NCBI GenBank assembly: GCA_934726455.1
Contig: CAKVDS010000003.1
Location: 24,255 to 88,254, forward strand
Source of the DNA: an uncultured Bacteroidales bacterium
GTDB taxonomy: Bacteria > Bacteroidota > Bacteroidia > Bacteroidales > UBA932
Length of the DNA: 64,000 nt
Reading direction: 5' to 3'
Shown piece by piece: positions 35,338 to 45,513 of the stretch (position 1 is the first letter of the stretch; every line of letters starts with the position of its first letter). Both the position numbers and the translations under genes were made by a program. Under the pieces are notes generated by a model. That model was not told the origin of the DNA and made no database searches. It saw only the letters and a list, made by a program, of their open reading frames with translations.

Positions 35338-37083
35338 ATGAGGAGTCTTGAACTCCTCGCACCCGCACGGGACAAAGAAATCGGCATCGCGGCCATCGAC
35401 TGCGGTGCCGATGCCGTATACATCGGGGGCCCGGACTTCGGAGCGAGGAAAGCCGCGGGCAACAGCATAGAAGACATAGCCGAGTTGTGCATGTATGCAC
35501 ATCGCTTCGGCGCCAGAGTGTTCGTAACCTTCAACACGGTCATCTCCGATGAAGAGCTGGAGCAGGCTCATTCGCAGATGGCCCTCGCGCAGGACGCGGG
35601 AGCTGACGCCTTTATCATCAGAGACACGAGGATATGCGGATGGGAAGACATCACAGTGCCGCTCCACGCCTCTACACAATGCGCCATACGGGATGAGGAG
35701 AGAGCCCTGCTCTTCGAAAAAGCCGGATGCTCGAGAATCATCCTTGAGAGGGAACTCTCATTGGAGCAGATCCGCAGGATATGCTCGGCAGTAAGTTGCG
35801 AAGTGGAGTTCTTCGTACATGGCGCCTTATGCGTATGCTACAGCGGAATCTGCCGCTTGTCCGAGGAGATCGACGGCAGAAGCGCAGACCGTGGAGAATG
35901 CATCCAGGCCTGCCGGTCGCTTTATGACTTGACCTCTGCCGACGGGAAGGTGCTCGTGCGCAACAAGGCCCTGCTTTCGCTCAAAGACTACAATCTCAAG
36001 GACAGGCTTGAGGACCTGGCCGACTCCGGTGTATGTTCGTTCAAAATCGAAGGGCGTCTGAAAAACGCCTCCTATGTAAAGAATGTCGTACGCGAATACA
36101 GCCTGGCGCTTGATGCTTTGGCGGAAAAACACCCGGATTTGTACTGCCGGGCATCGTTCGGCAAGATAGAAGGGGGTTTCACTCCTGACAGCACAAAGAC
36201 CTTCAACCGCGGATATACGCAACTCTTTCTTGACGGAAAAAGAGGGCGCTGGTCATCGATGGACGCACCGAAATCGATGGGAGAAAAAATCGGGACGGTA
36301 GGCCGCATATACAGGAAGAGCGGCCAGACAATGGAAATCGTCATCAGCCCCGGCGCAAAAGGCTTGGAACTCAGGAACGGAGACGGATTCGCCTTTGTGT
36401 CCAAAAACGGCATCACCGGTTTCCGGGGCGATGTATGTGAGGGACAACACATCCTCTGCAAAGAAATCCGCGGGCTCAAAGAGGGCGACACCATCTACCG
36501 TAACCTGAGTGCAGGTTTCGAGAAAGAGATCGAGTCGCGGCCATGCCGCAGGGAGCTCAGGGCGCAGCTGGACATAAAAGTCCACGGAAACTATGTGATT
36601 GACCTGCACGCAACGACTGAAGACGGCAGGTCGCTTGAATCAAGATTCAGTGCCGATGTGGAAGCCGCAGACAACAGGGAGAGGGCTCTCTCAATGCTGC
36701 GCGATCAACTGTCAAAAAGAAGCGGCATATATTCTTTCCGTGTCGGGAAAATCGACATCGAATGCGGCTCCGTCCCGCTCCTCAGCGCCTCTGTCATCAA
36801 CTCCATCAGACGCCTCACCGCCTCCGACCTCGATGACATCCCCGTCAAAGCGAGACCTCTGGCAAACCGCGAAAGGACAGGCTTCTCCCCCGCTCCGGCC
36901 GCTGCCGCAGGAAATGAACTCATGCGGAGCCGGTACTGCATCCGCTACGAGCTCGGCTTGTGCCCGAAATATCAGGGAGCAAAAGAATCGGGACGGCTCT
37001 ACCTCACCAACAACGGAAGACGGTTTGCCCTCGGATTCGACTGCGCAAAATGCGAGATGACCGTCAGCGAAGTTCAAAAGTGA
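35338..37083 (+). CDS. U32 family protein (RlhA/TrhP-like RNA hydroxylation type)
   Basis: The 581-residue protein has a U32 domain: LELLAPARDKEIGIAAIDCGADAVYIG at the start, FVHGALCVCYSGICRLSE and GECIQACR (the conserved four-Cys set, about residues 161-195) and FKIEGRLKN. A C-terminal extension of over 200 residues resembles the longer RlhA-type members and adds Cys residues (GLCPKY, FDCAKCEM). Although named peptidases, characterised relatives (RlhA, TrhP) hydroxylate 23S rRNA or tRNA using prephenate-dependent chemistry, and an RNA modification role is more likely than proteolysis. Its last 20 bases overlap the convergent lipoprotein gene. Confidence 0.85.
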   Translation: MRSLELLAPARDKEIGIAAIDCGADAVYIGGPDFGARKAAGNSIEDIAELCMYAHRFGARVFVTFNTVISDEELEQAHSQMALAQDAGADAFIIRDTRICGWEDITVPLHASTQCAIRDEERALLFEKAGCSRIILERELSLEQIRRICSAVSCEVEFFVHGALCVCYSGICRLSEEIDGRSADRGECIQACRSLYDLTSADGKVLVRNKALLSLKDYNLKDRLEDLADSGVCSFKIEGRLKNASYVKNVVREYSLALDALAEKHPDLYCRASFGKIEGGFTPDSTKTFNRGYTQLFLDGKRGRWSSMDAPKSMGEKIGTVGRIYRKSGQTMEIVISPGAKGLELRNGDGFAFVSKNGITGFRGDVCEGQHILCKEIRGLKEGDTIYRNLSAGFEKEIESRPCRRELRAQLDIKVHGNYVIDLHATTEDGRSLESRFSADVEAADNRERALSMLRDQLSKRSGIYSFRVGKIDIECGSVPLLSASVINSIRRLTASDLDDIPVKARPLANRERTGFSPAPAAAAGNELMRSRYCIRYELGLCPKYQGAKESGRLYLTNNGRRFALGFDCAKCEMTVSEVQK

Positions 37084-38218
37084 GTTCCGTCTCTCCAAAT
37101 CTGTCACTGACAAAACGTCTGGACGAAAGATATTCAGACGACAGCTGCCCCCGCCATACTATGTCATCCTTGTCGCGGTACGGGATATCCATGGTGAACC
37201 CATAAGAGCGAGATTTGTATTTGACCACGGCCTCACATTTCCAGGATGTGGATTCTCCTCCGTCATCCTCCATTATCGCGAAGGCTATCTTCTCCATCTG
37301 CGGAGTAAAATCAGTGAGCAGCACAGTGTTGAGAGGTATTGAATACCCGACCTGGCTCCGCTTCACGACAATCAGGAAATCTGTCACAGACGGAGAATAT
37401 AACTTGAGTTCTTCGTCTGTTGTCGCGCGGAAGCCGTCCACCGCCCCGCATTTTATAAAAAACTCCGAGGCTCCGCCGAACCATGAGTCAAAATTTTTGC
37501 GGGCCTTGAATGAGCGGAGCAACAGGACCTTGCTGTCACTTGAGCCATCTCCTGCAAGCGGCGCAGAAGTCTCAAAAAACGGCTCGAAGAGTTCCAGAGG
37601 CGTAAAGGCCGAGTCGGAATTGCGGTTGATCACCCATACCGGCCGCTTCTGCGCAGTCTCCTCGGTGACAATCACTTCCCCCACAACCTCAAGCCTGTCT
37701 CCGCTACGGCGGAGTTCATAACCATAATTGCTTTCCGCGCCCATTCCCGGGTCAAATGTGACTATCGGGAAAGTCTCTCCGTCCCAATCCTCGGAATATG
37801 GCCAATAAATCTGGATATCCGAAGCCGACAGGCCATCGAGGTATTCCTGTACATCTTCTGCACCCGACCTGGTGGCCACATGCGCGGCAAGATAATCCGA
37901 AAGCAGGTCACGGAGCGGCCGGCTATATGAAGCCGCCTTCGTCCCACGTCTGTCATCCCCGACACCGGAACCGGGAACCGACAGGAGATCTGACATCATA
38001 TACTCCTCGTCATACCCGTTGCCGGAAGATGAACTCACGGCATCATGGACTTCTTCAAGGTGTTCCAGATCCATCGGCAGTTCCGAGATTATCCGGGCCA
38101 TGTCCGACAGTTCAAGACCGGACGGAGAAGACGGGACAAAAATGTCATGGTTTCCGCTATCGCAGGAAACCGCAGCCAGCGCGATGGCCGGCAAAAGCAA
38201 TTTCGTAAAGTTTTTCAT
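37064..38218 (-). CDS. Lipoprotein of unknown function
   Basis: The 384-residue product has a lipoprotein signal MKNFTKLLLPAIALAAVSC (Cys19), an acidic Ser/Gly-rich region with a helical segment (DMARIISELPMDLEHLEEVHDAV), and a beta-rich second half. No family is recognised. A family-like feature is the sequence of short beta strands around QIYWPYSEDWDGETFPIVTFDP. It is single, convergent with the U32 gene (20-base overlap) and has about 100 bases of upstream spacer with two short hairpins (38231-38249 and a TTCG-loop stem at 38271-38290). Confidence 0.7.
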   Translation of the reverse strand: MKNFTKLLLPAIALAAVSCDSGNHDIFVPSSPSGLELSDMARIISELPMDLEHLEEVHDAVSSSSGNGYDEEYMMSDLLSVPGSGVGDDRRGTKAASYSRPLRDLLSDYLAAHVATRSGAEDVQEYLDGLSASDIQIYWPYSEDWDGETFPIVTFDPGMGAESNYGYELRRSGDRLEVVGEVIVTEETAQKRPVWVINRNSDSAFTPLELFEPFFETSAPLAGDGSSDSKVLLLRSFKARKNFDSWFGGASEFFIKCGAVDGFRATTDEELKLYSPSVTDFLIVVKRSQVGYSIPLNTVLLTDFTPQMEKIAFAIMEDDGGESTSWKCEAVVKYKSRSYGFTMDIPYRDKDDIVWRGQLSSEYLSSRRFVSDRFGETELTFELR

Positions 38219-38324
38219 GCCGCAAAGTTCCGGACAATCATCCGATTGTCATGAAAATTAATCGCTTAATATTTCCATTTCGATGGAAATGCCCACCTGA
38301 CGGCATCTCAGCGGCAGAGGAATC

Positions 38325-39173
38325 TCAATCCCCGAACATCACAAAACGATATTTTGATCGGAAATCCTGCAAAATCCGTGTTTTTTTGTACCCGGCACTC
38401 CTGAAGACCTCGGCAGTCTGCGGCCCCAACGACTCATTTATCTCAACCAGCCCCATCCCGTCAGGGCGCAGGAAACGCCGTGCCCATACGGCGACCGCCC
38501 TATAGAAAAGCAACGGGTCAGAATCCGGCACGAACAGCGCAAGACCCGGTTCGTAATCCAGCACATTCGTACGCATTGCAAGCTTTTCAGACTCCATCAC
38601 ATACGGAGGGTTGCACAGTACCAGATCGAAATCCCCGCACTCGAACCCCTCGCCGCCAGCAAGCACATCCGCCTTGACAAAGCGCGGAGATGCTCCGGCG
38701 AACTGACCGCGGGCAACGCCCAGAGCCTCATCCGATATGTCAACAGCCACGACTTCGGTCCCGGGCGACTCAAGTAACACAGACCAGGCTATGCAGCCCG
38801 AACCGGTACACAAATCCAGAACGCGGCACGATCCCCCTTTGGAGCGGATTAAGCTGACAGCCTCGGAAACGAGCTGCTCCGTCTCGGGACGCGGTATAAG
38901 CACAGACGGACAGACATGGAAGCGATGCCCGCAGAATTCCGCATACCCGAGCACATACTGTATCGGTTCACCTGAGGCCAGACGCTCAAGCTCCGACTCA
39001 AGGCCCGGCAACGCCCCGGCGGGGATTTCATATCCCGGCTCTATGATATGCGTATAACTCTTGACTCCGAGCCGTTCTTGGCAGAGCATCAAAACGATAC
39101 CCCTCGCCTCAGGCGAAGGGTATATGCCGGACAGCTTGGCCGTGCCGCGCCTTATGAATGCCGACAACAGCAC
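38325..39173 (-). CDS. prmC: Release factor glutamine methyltransferase PrmC
   Basis: The 282-residue protein has an N-terminal helical domain and a SAM methyltransferase domain: VLDLCTGSGCIAWSVLLESPG (SAM site), VDISDEALGVAR and the catalytic LVLCNPPYV, followed by the EP.LALF strand. PrmC methylates the GGQ glutamine of RF1 and RF2. The start is GTG at 39173, 3 bases after the ddl stop; I see no in-frame ATG nearby. It is the last gene of a class A PBP, ddl, prmC operon. Confidence 0.92.
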   Translation of the reverse strand: MLLSAFIRRGTAKLSGIYPSPEARGIVLMLCQERLGVKSYTHIIEPGYEIPAGALPGLESELERLASGEPIQYVLGYAEFCGHRFHVCPSVLIPRPETEQLVSEAVSLIRSKGGSCRVLDLCTGSGCIAWSVLLESPGTEVVAVDISDEALGVARGQFAGASPRFVKADVLAGGEGFECGDFDLVLCNPPYVMESEKLAMRTNVLDYEPGLALFVPDSDPLLFYRAVAVWARRFLRPDGMGLVEINESLGPQTAEVFRSAGYKKTRILQDFRSKYRFVMFGD

Positions 39174-39176
39174 CGG

Positions 39177-40193
39177 CTATGAGTTCTCTATTATTGATGA
39201 GAGGAAAGAAGTGATGTCAATTCCGGCCGTGCGGACCATCTTAGGCACGAGTGACGCGCTCGTCATACCCGGAATTGTGTTTATCTCCAGAAAATACAGC
39301 CCGTCCGCCGTATATATATAGTCGATTCTCACTATACCTTTGCAGCCGAGCCGTGAGTATATTTCACAGCTGGTGCGCTGAACTTCTTCCCTGACCGCAT
39401 CAGGCAGATCGGCCGGGCAGATCTCGTTGCTATGTCCATTGTACTTGGCATCATAGTCAAAGTACTCGTTTTCTGTAACCACCTCTATGACAGGCAGGGC
39501 TTTGACTGATTCGCCATCGTAATATGCAGCACAGGTCAGCTCTCTTCCGCTCAGGCCCTGCTCCACTATCACAGAACTGTTCTCGGAAAAAGCATAGCGG
39601 ATGGCCGGGGCGACATCCTCCGCCCGCGTCACCCGGGTAACGCCGAAGCTGGACCCTCCTTGGGTCGGCTTCACGAAGACAGGAAATCCCAGACGGGACA
39701 CCTCATCTGAAACGAAAGCATCAATATCCATCCCGGCGCGCACGAAAGCATCCGGAGCGCACTTGACAACGCCCTGCTCCCGGATATAGCACTTGCAGGC
39801 ATATTTGTCGAAAGCGATTGCGCTCACCATTGAAGAACAGGTACTGCACGGAATGCCCAGCATCTCAAGATATCCCTGCATCTGTCCGGTCTCGCCCGGA
39901 GCGCCATGCTGAACCAGATAAACAAAGTCGAATTTCACCCTCTCCCCGAGGACTCTGACGGAAAAGTCGGTCTTGTCCACCTCGGGTCTGGCACCTTCAG
40001 GAAAAGTGACTCTCATGGAGTTTCTCTTCTTGTATGCGACGAGACTCCACTTCCCGAAACGGGCGAATATCTCATAGACATCATACACATTGCCGTCTAT
40101 GCGGGATGCCACAAACTCCCCGCTCCGGCAAGAAACCTCCCACTCGGAGGAATCACTGCCGTAAATGACCGCTATAGTATTGTACTTGCTCAT
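39177..40193 (-). CDS. ddl: D-alanine--D-alanine ligase
   Basis: From the ATG at 40193 the 338-residue protein shows the ATP-grasp Ddl pattern: IAVIYGSDSSEWEVSCRSG at the N-terminus, LVQHGAPGETGQMQGYLEMLGIP, FVKPTQGGSSFGV in the ATP-binding loop, and FLEINTIPGMTSASLVP near the end. It joins two D-Ala for peptidoglycan precursors. The gene is directly downstream (1 base) of a class A PBP, linking precursor synthesis and polymerisation in one operon. A longer frame to 40337 overlaps the PBP and is rejected. Confidence 0.95.
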   Translation of the reverse strand: MSKYNTIAVIYGSDSSEWEVSCRSGEFVASRIDGNVYDVYEIFARFGKWSLVAYKKRNSMRVTFPEGARPEVDKTDFSVRVLGERVKFDFVYLVQHGAPGETGQMQGYLEMLGIPCSTCSSMVSAIAFDKYACKCYIREQGVVKCAPDAFVRAGMDIDAFVSDEVSRLGFPVFVKPTQGGSSFGVTRVTRAEDVAPAIRYAFSENSSVIVEQGLSGRELTCAAYYDGESVKALPVIEVVTENEYFDYDAKYNGHSNEICPADLPDAVREEVQRTSCEIYSRLGCKGIVRIDYIYTADGLYFLEINTIPGMTSASLVPKMVRTAGIDITSFLSSIIENS

Positions 40194-40194
40194 A

Positions 40195-42582
40195 CTAGTT
40201 GAAATAATAGTCTTCTTCCTGTTTCTCTTCGTTGCCCTTGACGGCACTCTCCTGATTGTAACCGCCAAGGAATATGCCGTCTTTCTCGCAGTCAAGCCCC
40301 GGAATACCGGTGGACGGAGCCACGAAATGATCGTCATCCATAGACCAGCCTATGCTCGGATCGGCAAGGCACTTCTTCATCCATATACCCCATATAGGAA
40401 GGGACATGTTGGATCCGCTTCCGAGAGCCAGCGAATTGAAGTGGACCTGCCTGTCCTCCCCGCCTACCCAGACACCCGCCGTAATATTCGGAGTGTAGCC
40501 GATGAACCAGCCGTCCGAGTTGTCGTTGGTAGTACCTGTCTTTCCTGCAATCTCGCCCCGGAGCCCGTAGACAGAGCGCAGGCGCGAACCTGTCCCCTCA
40601 TTGATCACCCCGCTCATCAGATTGACCATCAGATATGCCGTCTGCTCGGAAATAGCCTCCCTCTTCTGGGTGGTGAAATTACCAAGTTCCCGTCCGTCGT
40701 TGTCGGTTATCCTTGTGACATACTGGGGAGTGATATAGGTCCCGTGCGACGGGAATGTATTATAGGCGGAGACCATGTCGAAAACGCTGACCTCAACAGG
40801 GCCTACGCACAGCGAATAAACTTCATCAATATGGCTGCGTATGCCCATCTGACGCATCATCCTCGCGAGTGCCTCCGGGCCGAGCTCTTTCATCAGGAAC
40901 GCCGATATGTTGTTGGAGCTGTGGGCAAGTCCCCATTTGAGGGTCACGGTCTTGCCGAGCCACTCTTCCTTGTCGGTGCTGCGCGGTGTCCAGGTGGAAC
41001 CGTCGAAGAGCACGAAGGTCTGCGACTGGTTGACGACCTTGTCGCACGGGCTCAAGCCCTCCTGCATGGCCAAAGTATAGAGGAACGGCTTCACTGTGGA
41101 ACCGATCTGCCTTTTGCCCTGGCGCACATTGTCATATTTGAAATAACGGTAGTTCGGACCTCCCACATAGGCTTTGACATAGCCGGTCTGCGGCTCCATG
41201 GCCACAAATCCGCAGCGGAGAATGGACTTATAGTAGCGGATGGAGTCGTCCGGGGTCATCGTGGTATCGGCGTAACCCTTGGAATTCCACGCGAACACCC
41301 TCATCTTGGCCGGCTTGCTGAACTGGGCCATTATCTCTTCATCGCTCTTGCCCGCCTTGTGCTGAAGACGGTAACGGTCGCTCCATCGCCGTGCCTGCTT
41401 CATCAGGGTCTGCACGGTCTTGCTGTCCACATCATTGGCGAACGGCTTGTTCTTCTTCCACTTGACCTCTCTGTCAAAACTTTTCTGGAGGTTCTTGCCC
41501 AAGTGCTCGGCAACCGCCTCCTCGGCATACTTCTGCATCTTGGCGTTAACGGTGGTGTAGATCCTCAAGCCGTCGCGGTCCAGATCATAACGTGAGCCGT
41601 CCGGCTTCTTGTTTTTGTTGAGCCAGCCGTACAGCGGATCCTCCTTCCAGCGGAGGGAGTCGCGGCTGAAGTCCTCGGCATACTGATATTCTGACCGTCT
41701 GGGAGCCTTGGCCGTCATGTCCCGGCGTATCATGTCCCTGAAATACGGGGCGAGACCGGAGTTGTGATCCTGCACCTGATAGTTGAGGGTGATCGGCACC
41801 TGCTGTATAGAATCTCGCTGTTCTTTTGTCAAATAGCCGTTCTTCTGCATCTGTCCGATCACGAAGTTCCGTCTCTCAAGGGAGCGGTCCGGGTTGAGCA
41901 CAGGGTTATAACGGGTAGGTTTGTTGACCATCCCCACCAGCAGCGCCGCCTCCTCGACCGTAAGGTCCGAGGGTTCTTTGGCGAAGAATGTCTCCGATGC
42001 CGCCTTGACCCCGTATGCCCCGCTGCCGAAGAAAATGGAGTTGAGGTACATGTCCACAATCTCCTCCTTGGTGTAGTCCCTCTCAAGCTTGACTGCCGTG
42101 ATCCATTCTTTCAACTTGGTCCAGACCATGACGACTTTCGACCAGCCCGGAATCCTGCTGTTGACTTCCTGCCTCGGGTACAGAGTCTTGGCCAGCTGCT
42201 GTGTTATGGTGCTTCCGCCGCCCTGGCTGGAGTCGCGCATGAGGATGGTCTTGAAAAACACCCGCGCCAATCCTTTCATGTCAATCCCGGAGTGGCGGTA
42301 GAAACGGGCATCTTCGGTTGCTACAGCAGCCTCCACCAGATAAGGAGAGAGTTCATCGTAACTGACGTAAGTCCTGTTCTCGATATGGAAAGTGGCCAGC
42401 ACCTCGCCGTTGTCGGAGAGCACCTGGGTCGCAAGTTTGTTGTCCGGATGCTCAAGTTCCTCAAATGACGGGATTCTGGCAAACGCGCCCACCAGAAGCA
42501 GCGCGAGCAGCACAAGCGCGAACGGCGCCGTGACAAGTATCCAGAACCACTTGACTATCTTCTTCCTTGTGTTCTCTTTCAT
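40195..42582 (-). CDS. Class A penicillin-binding protein 1A (GT51 + transpeptidase)
   Basis: The 795-residue protein has a short cytoplasmic start, one membrane helix (about 15-35), a GT51 glycosyltransferase domain (VATEDARFYRHSGID, GGSTITQQLAKTLY, KEEIVDMYLNSIFFGSGAYGV) and a transpeptidase domain with catalytic Ser495 in GSTVKPF, SSN in HSSNNISAF and KTG in AGKTGTTND. It polymerises and cross-links peptidoglycan in the periplasm. The upstream ATG at 42633 is rejected as it lies before the membrane anchor without RBS context. It is divergent from topA and leads the ddl-prmC operon. Confidence 0.95.
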   Translation of the reverse strand: MKENTRKKIVKWFWILVTAPFALVLLALLLVGAFARIPSFEELEHPDNKLATQVLSDNGEVLATFHIENRTYVSYDELSPYLVEAAVATEDARFYRHSGIDMKGLARVFFKTILMRDSSQGGGSTITQQLAKTLYPRQEVNSRIPGWSKVVMVWTKLKEWITAVKLERDYTKEEIVDMYLNSIFFGSGAYGVKAASETFFAKEPSDLTVEEAALLVGMVNKPTRYNPVLNPDRSLERRNFVIGQMQKNGYLTKEQRDSIQQVPITLNYQVQDHNSGLAPYFRDMIRRDMTAKAPRRSEYQYAEDFSRDSLRWKEDPLYGWLNKNKKPDGSRYDLDRDGLRIYTTVNAKMQKYAEEAVAEHLGKNLQKSFDREVKWKKNKPFANDVDSKTVQTLMKQARRWSDRYRLQHKAGKSDEEIMAQFSKPAKMRVFAWNSKGYADTTMTPDDSIRYYKSILRCGFVAMEPQTGYVKAYVGGPNYRYFKYDNVRQGKRQIGSTVKPFLYTLAMQEGLSPCDKVVNQSQTFVLFDGSTWTPRSTDKEEWLGKTVTLKWGLAHSSNNISAFLMKELGPEALARMMRQMGIRSHIDEVYSLCVGPVEVSVFDMVSAYNTFPSHGTYITPQYVTRITDNDGRELGNFTTQKREAISEQTAYLMVNLMSGVINEGTGSRLRSVYGLRGEIAGKTGTTNDNSDGWFIGYTPNITAGVWVGGEDRQVHFNSLALGSGSNMSLPIWGIWMKKCLADPSIGWSMDDDHFVAPSTGIPGLDCEKDGIFLGGYNQESAVKGNEEKQEEDYYFN

Positions 42583-42706
42583 CGCCCGAAATATTTGTCG
42601 TAATACATTGCTGCCAACGCAAAATGTGTGCAAAATTAGCGATTAAATTTTGAAAATTAGCGAGTTTGTGTTTTTCTTTGCAGTTTGAATTCATAAAGAA
42701 GCAGAT

Positions 42707-45004
42707 ATGGAGGGGAATTTAGTCATCGTCGAGTCGCCGGCAAAGGCAAAGACCATTCAGAAGTTTTTGGGAGACGGGTTCGTCGTCAAATCCAGTTTCG
42801 GACACATACGCGACCTGCAGGACAACAAATTGAGCGTAGACGTGGAGCACGGCTTCACGCCGGAGTATGTCGTCCCGGCAGACAAGAAAAAAGTCGTCGC
42901 CGAGTTGAAAAAAGCCGCATCAGGAGCACAGACAGTCTGGCTCGCATCCGATGAAGACCGGGAGGGAGAAGCCATCTCATGGCATCTGAGCGTGGCTCTG
43001 GGCCTTGACAAGGCCAGAACAAAACGCATTGTCTTCCACGAAATCACCAAAGACGCCATCCTCAATGCGATAAAGACCCCGCGGGACATCAATATCGACC
43101 TTGTCAACGCGCAGCAGGCGCGCCGCGTGCTCGACCGTCTGGTAGGATTCGAACTCTCCCCTATATTATGGCGGAAAATCCAGAGGGGGCTCTCTGCAGG
43201 ACGCGTGCAATCAGTAGCCCTGCGGCTTGTCGTTGACCGGGAGAAAGAGATAATGGCATTCCAAAGTTCACCATACTACAAGGTTGACGGGCTGTTCAAA
43301 ATCTCGGGAGTCAATGTCAAGGGCACTTTGGACAGCAGATTCGATTCACTCGAAAAAGCCCGGAACTTCCTGGAGGACAGCATCGGAGCCGTCTATACAA
43401 TAGGCGTCATCGACAAAAAAGAGGCGGTGCGCCACCCGGCAGCCCCGTTCACGACCTCAACCCTCCAGCAGGAGGCTTCCCGCAAACTGCATTTCCCGGT
43501 CAGCCTGACCATGAGGGTGGCGCAGAGCCTGTACGAGCGGGGACTCATCACCTACATGCGTACCGACTCCACCAACCTCTCAACCCTCGCACTCGGAGCA
43601 TCAAAAGCCTATATTACCGACACTTACGGTGCAGCCTACTCCCACCCAAGGCAGTACAAGACCCACACCAAGGGGGCTCAGGAAGCACACGAGGCCATCC
43701 GCCCTACATACATAGCCAACACGGAGATCGAAGGCACCCAACAGGAGAAAAAACTCTACAATCTGATCTGGAAACGAACCCTCGCCTCCCAGATGGAAGA
43801 TGCCAAAGTCTTGAACACCAGCATAAAAGTAAATTCAGACAAGCGCCGTGAGCAGTTCATCATGCAGGCTACAGAAATCCTTTTCGACGGATTTCTTAAA
43901 CTATACATGGAGGGCAAGGATGACGAGGCTGATGATGAAGACAACACCATTCTTCCGACCATGAATGTGGGAGACATCATCCAAATGAAGAGCATAACAG
44001 CCGAGTGCAAGTTCACGCAACCGCCATACCGGTACTCAGAAGCCACTCTGGTAAAGAAACTGGAGGAACTCGGCATAGGAAGGCCATCCACCTACGCCCC
44101 GACCATCTCAACTCTGACCACAGCCCGCGGATACATCGTCAAAGGGGACAAGGAGGGACGGAAGGTCAGCGTCAACGACCTCTGCCTCAAAGAAGGGAAG
44201 ATAAGCGAGACAGTGAAGACCGAGAGCATCGGAGGAGAAAAGGGAAAACTCATGCCGCAGGAAATCGGAATGATCGTGAGCGACTGGCTGACAGAAAACT
44301 TCCCCGACATAATGAACTACGATTTCACCGCCAATGTGGAGAAAGAGTTCGACGAGATTGCCGAAGGCAAACTGATCTGGAATTCCGTCATCGCCGATTT
44401 CTATGGCGGATTCCACAAGAAAGTGGAAGACACGCTGCACGACGGACAGTATAGCCGTGTCGAGAGAGTGATAGGCACCGACCCTTCAGACGGACGCGAA
44501 ATCATAGCCAAATACGGACAATTCGGACCGTATGTGCAGAAAGGAGAGGGCGAGGACAGACAATGCGCAAGCCTTTCTAAAGGCCAGCTCATCGAGAACC
44601 TCACATTGGATGAGGCCCTGTCGCTCTTCAAACTGCCGCGCTCTGTAGGAGAAGTGGACGGACAGCCTGTAAAAGTGCTCAAGGGCCGGTTCGGGCCGTA
44701 CCTTAAATTCGGAGAGAAGAACATATCCCTGCCACGCAGCGCCGACCCGCTGAGCATCACGCTTCAGGAGTGTGAAACCATCATACGCAATGCAGCCACA
44801 GCGGCAAATCCCGTCATCAGCGAGTTCAAGAATGCTGACATCAGCGTGCTGAACGGCCGCTATGGACCTTACATCAAACACGCCGGGGCCAATTATAAGA
44901 TTCCCAAAGGCACAGATGCCGCAGCCCTTACCGAGGAGGACTGCAGGCGCATCATTGAAGAGGGCGCACCTACGTCTTCAAAGACAAGGAGATACAAGAA
45001 ATAA
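42707..45004 (+). CDS. topA: DNA topoisomerase I
   Basis: The 765-residue type IA topoisomerase has the Toprim domain (LVIVESPAKAKTI; LASDEDREGEAISWH), the LSAGRVQSVALRL segment and the active-site Tyr283 in LITYMRTDST. The C-terminal part has two or three topoisomerase C-terminal repeats (KYGQFGPYVQKG, KGRFGPYLKFG, NGRYGPYIKHAG) with no zinc-finger Cys clusters, as usual in Bacteroidota. It relaxes negative supercoils. It is followed after 5 bases by an Lrp-family gene. Confidence 0.97.
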   Translation: MEGNLVIVESPAKAKTIQKFLGDGFVVKSSFGHIRDLQDNKLSVDVEHGFTPEYVVPADKKKVVAELKKAASGAQTVWLASDEDREGEAISWHLSVALGLDKARTKRIVFHEITKDAILNAIKTPRDINIDLVNAQQARRVLDRLVGFELSPILWRKIQRGLSAGRVQSVALRLVVDREKEIMAFQSSPYYKVDGLFKISGVNVKGTLDSRFDSLEKARNFLEDSIGAVYTIGVIDKKEAVRHPAAPFTTSTLQQEASRKLHFPVSLTMRVAQSLYERGLITYMRTDSTNLSTLALGASKAYITDTYGAAYSHPRQYKTHTKGAQEAHEAIRPTYIANTEIEGTQQEKKLYNLIWKRTLASQMEDAKVLNTSIKVNSDKRREQFIMQATEILFDGFLKLYMEGKDDEADDEDNTILPTMNVGDIIQMKSITAECKFTQPPYRYSEATLVKKLEELGIGRPSTYAPTISTLTTARGYIVKGDKEGRKVSVNDLCLKEGKISETVKTESIGGEKGKLMPQEIGMIVSDWLTENFPDIMNYDFTANVEKEFDEIAEGKLIWNSVIADFYGGFHKKVEDTLHDGQYSRVERVIGTDPSDGREIIAKYGQFGPYVQKGEGEDRQCASLSKGQLIENLTLDEALSLFKLPRSVGEVDGQPVKVLKGRFGPYLKFGEKNISLPRSADPLSITLQECETIIRNAATAANPVISEFKNADISVLNGRYGPYIKHAGANYKIPKGTDAAALTEEDCRRIIEEGAPTSSKTRRYKK

Positions 45005-45009
45005 ACTAT

Positions 45010-45513
45010 ATGGCTAACTATCAAATCGATGAAATTGACAGGAGAATACTCTCCTATCTGGTCAACAATGCGAGAATGCCCTTTCTCGAAATCGCCCGCG
45101 AGTGCAATATCTCGGGGGCGGCTGTACACCAGAGAGTGAAGAAAATGGAAAACAACGGGATAATCTCCGGATCCCGAATGGTAATCAAACCCGGTGCCAT
45201 AGGCCTCAACGTATGCGCGTTCATAAGCGTATGCCTGTCGGAAGACAACAAATACCCAGATGTCGTTTCGGCTCTCAAACATGTTCCGGAGATCGTGGAA
45301 TGTCACTTCATCACCGGCAAGGCAGCACTTTTCCTTAAAGTATACTGCTTTGACAATGAACACCTTATGAATATCCTCATAAACACCATACAGAGGATAC
45401 CTTATGTACAGTCCACCGACACCATGATTTCTCTCGACCAGTCATTCGAACGCGAGATATGGGTCAAGGACTACAACGGGACAAGTTTCAAGGTTCTTGC
45501 TTCGAAAGAATAG
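45010..45513 (+). CDS. Lrp/AsnC family transcriptional regulator
   Basis: The 167-residue protein has an AsnC-type winged helix at the N-terminus (DEIDRRILSYLVNNARMPFLEIAREC, then SGAAVHQRVKKMENNGII) and a RAM ligand-binding domain (GLNVCAFISVCLSED; EIVECHFITGKAALFLKV; VQSTDTMISLD). It probably senses an amino acid and acts as a multimer. It follows topA after 5 bases. Its 3' end overlaps the convergent ispD gene by 26 bases. Confidence 0.9.
   Translation: MANYQIDEIDRRILSYLVNNARMPFLEIARECNISGAAVHQRVKKMENNGIISGSRMVIKPGAIGLNVCAFISVCLSEDNKYPDVVSALKHVPEIVECHFITGKAALFLKVYCFDNEHLMNILINTIQRIPYVQSTDTMISLDQSFEREIWVKDYNGTSFKVLASKE

Noticed and set aside
40165..41595. Long open frame (476 codons) antisense to the class A PBP gene
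   Set aside because: It is a frame shadow of a strongly supported PBP; the translation has no signal peptide, domain or composition typical of a protein.
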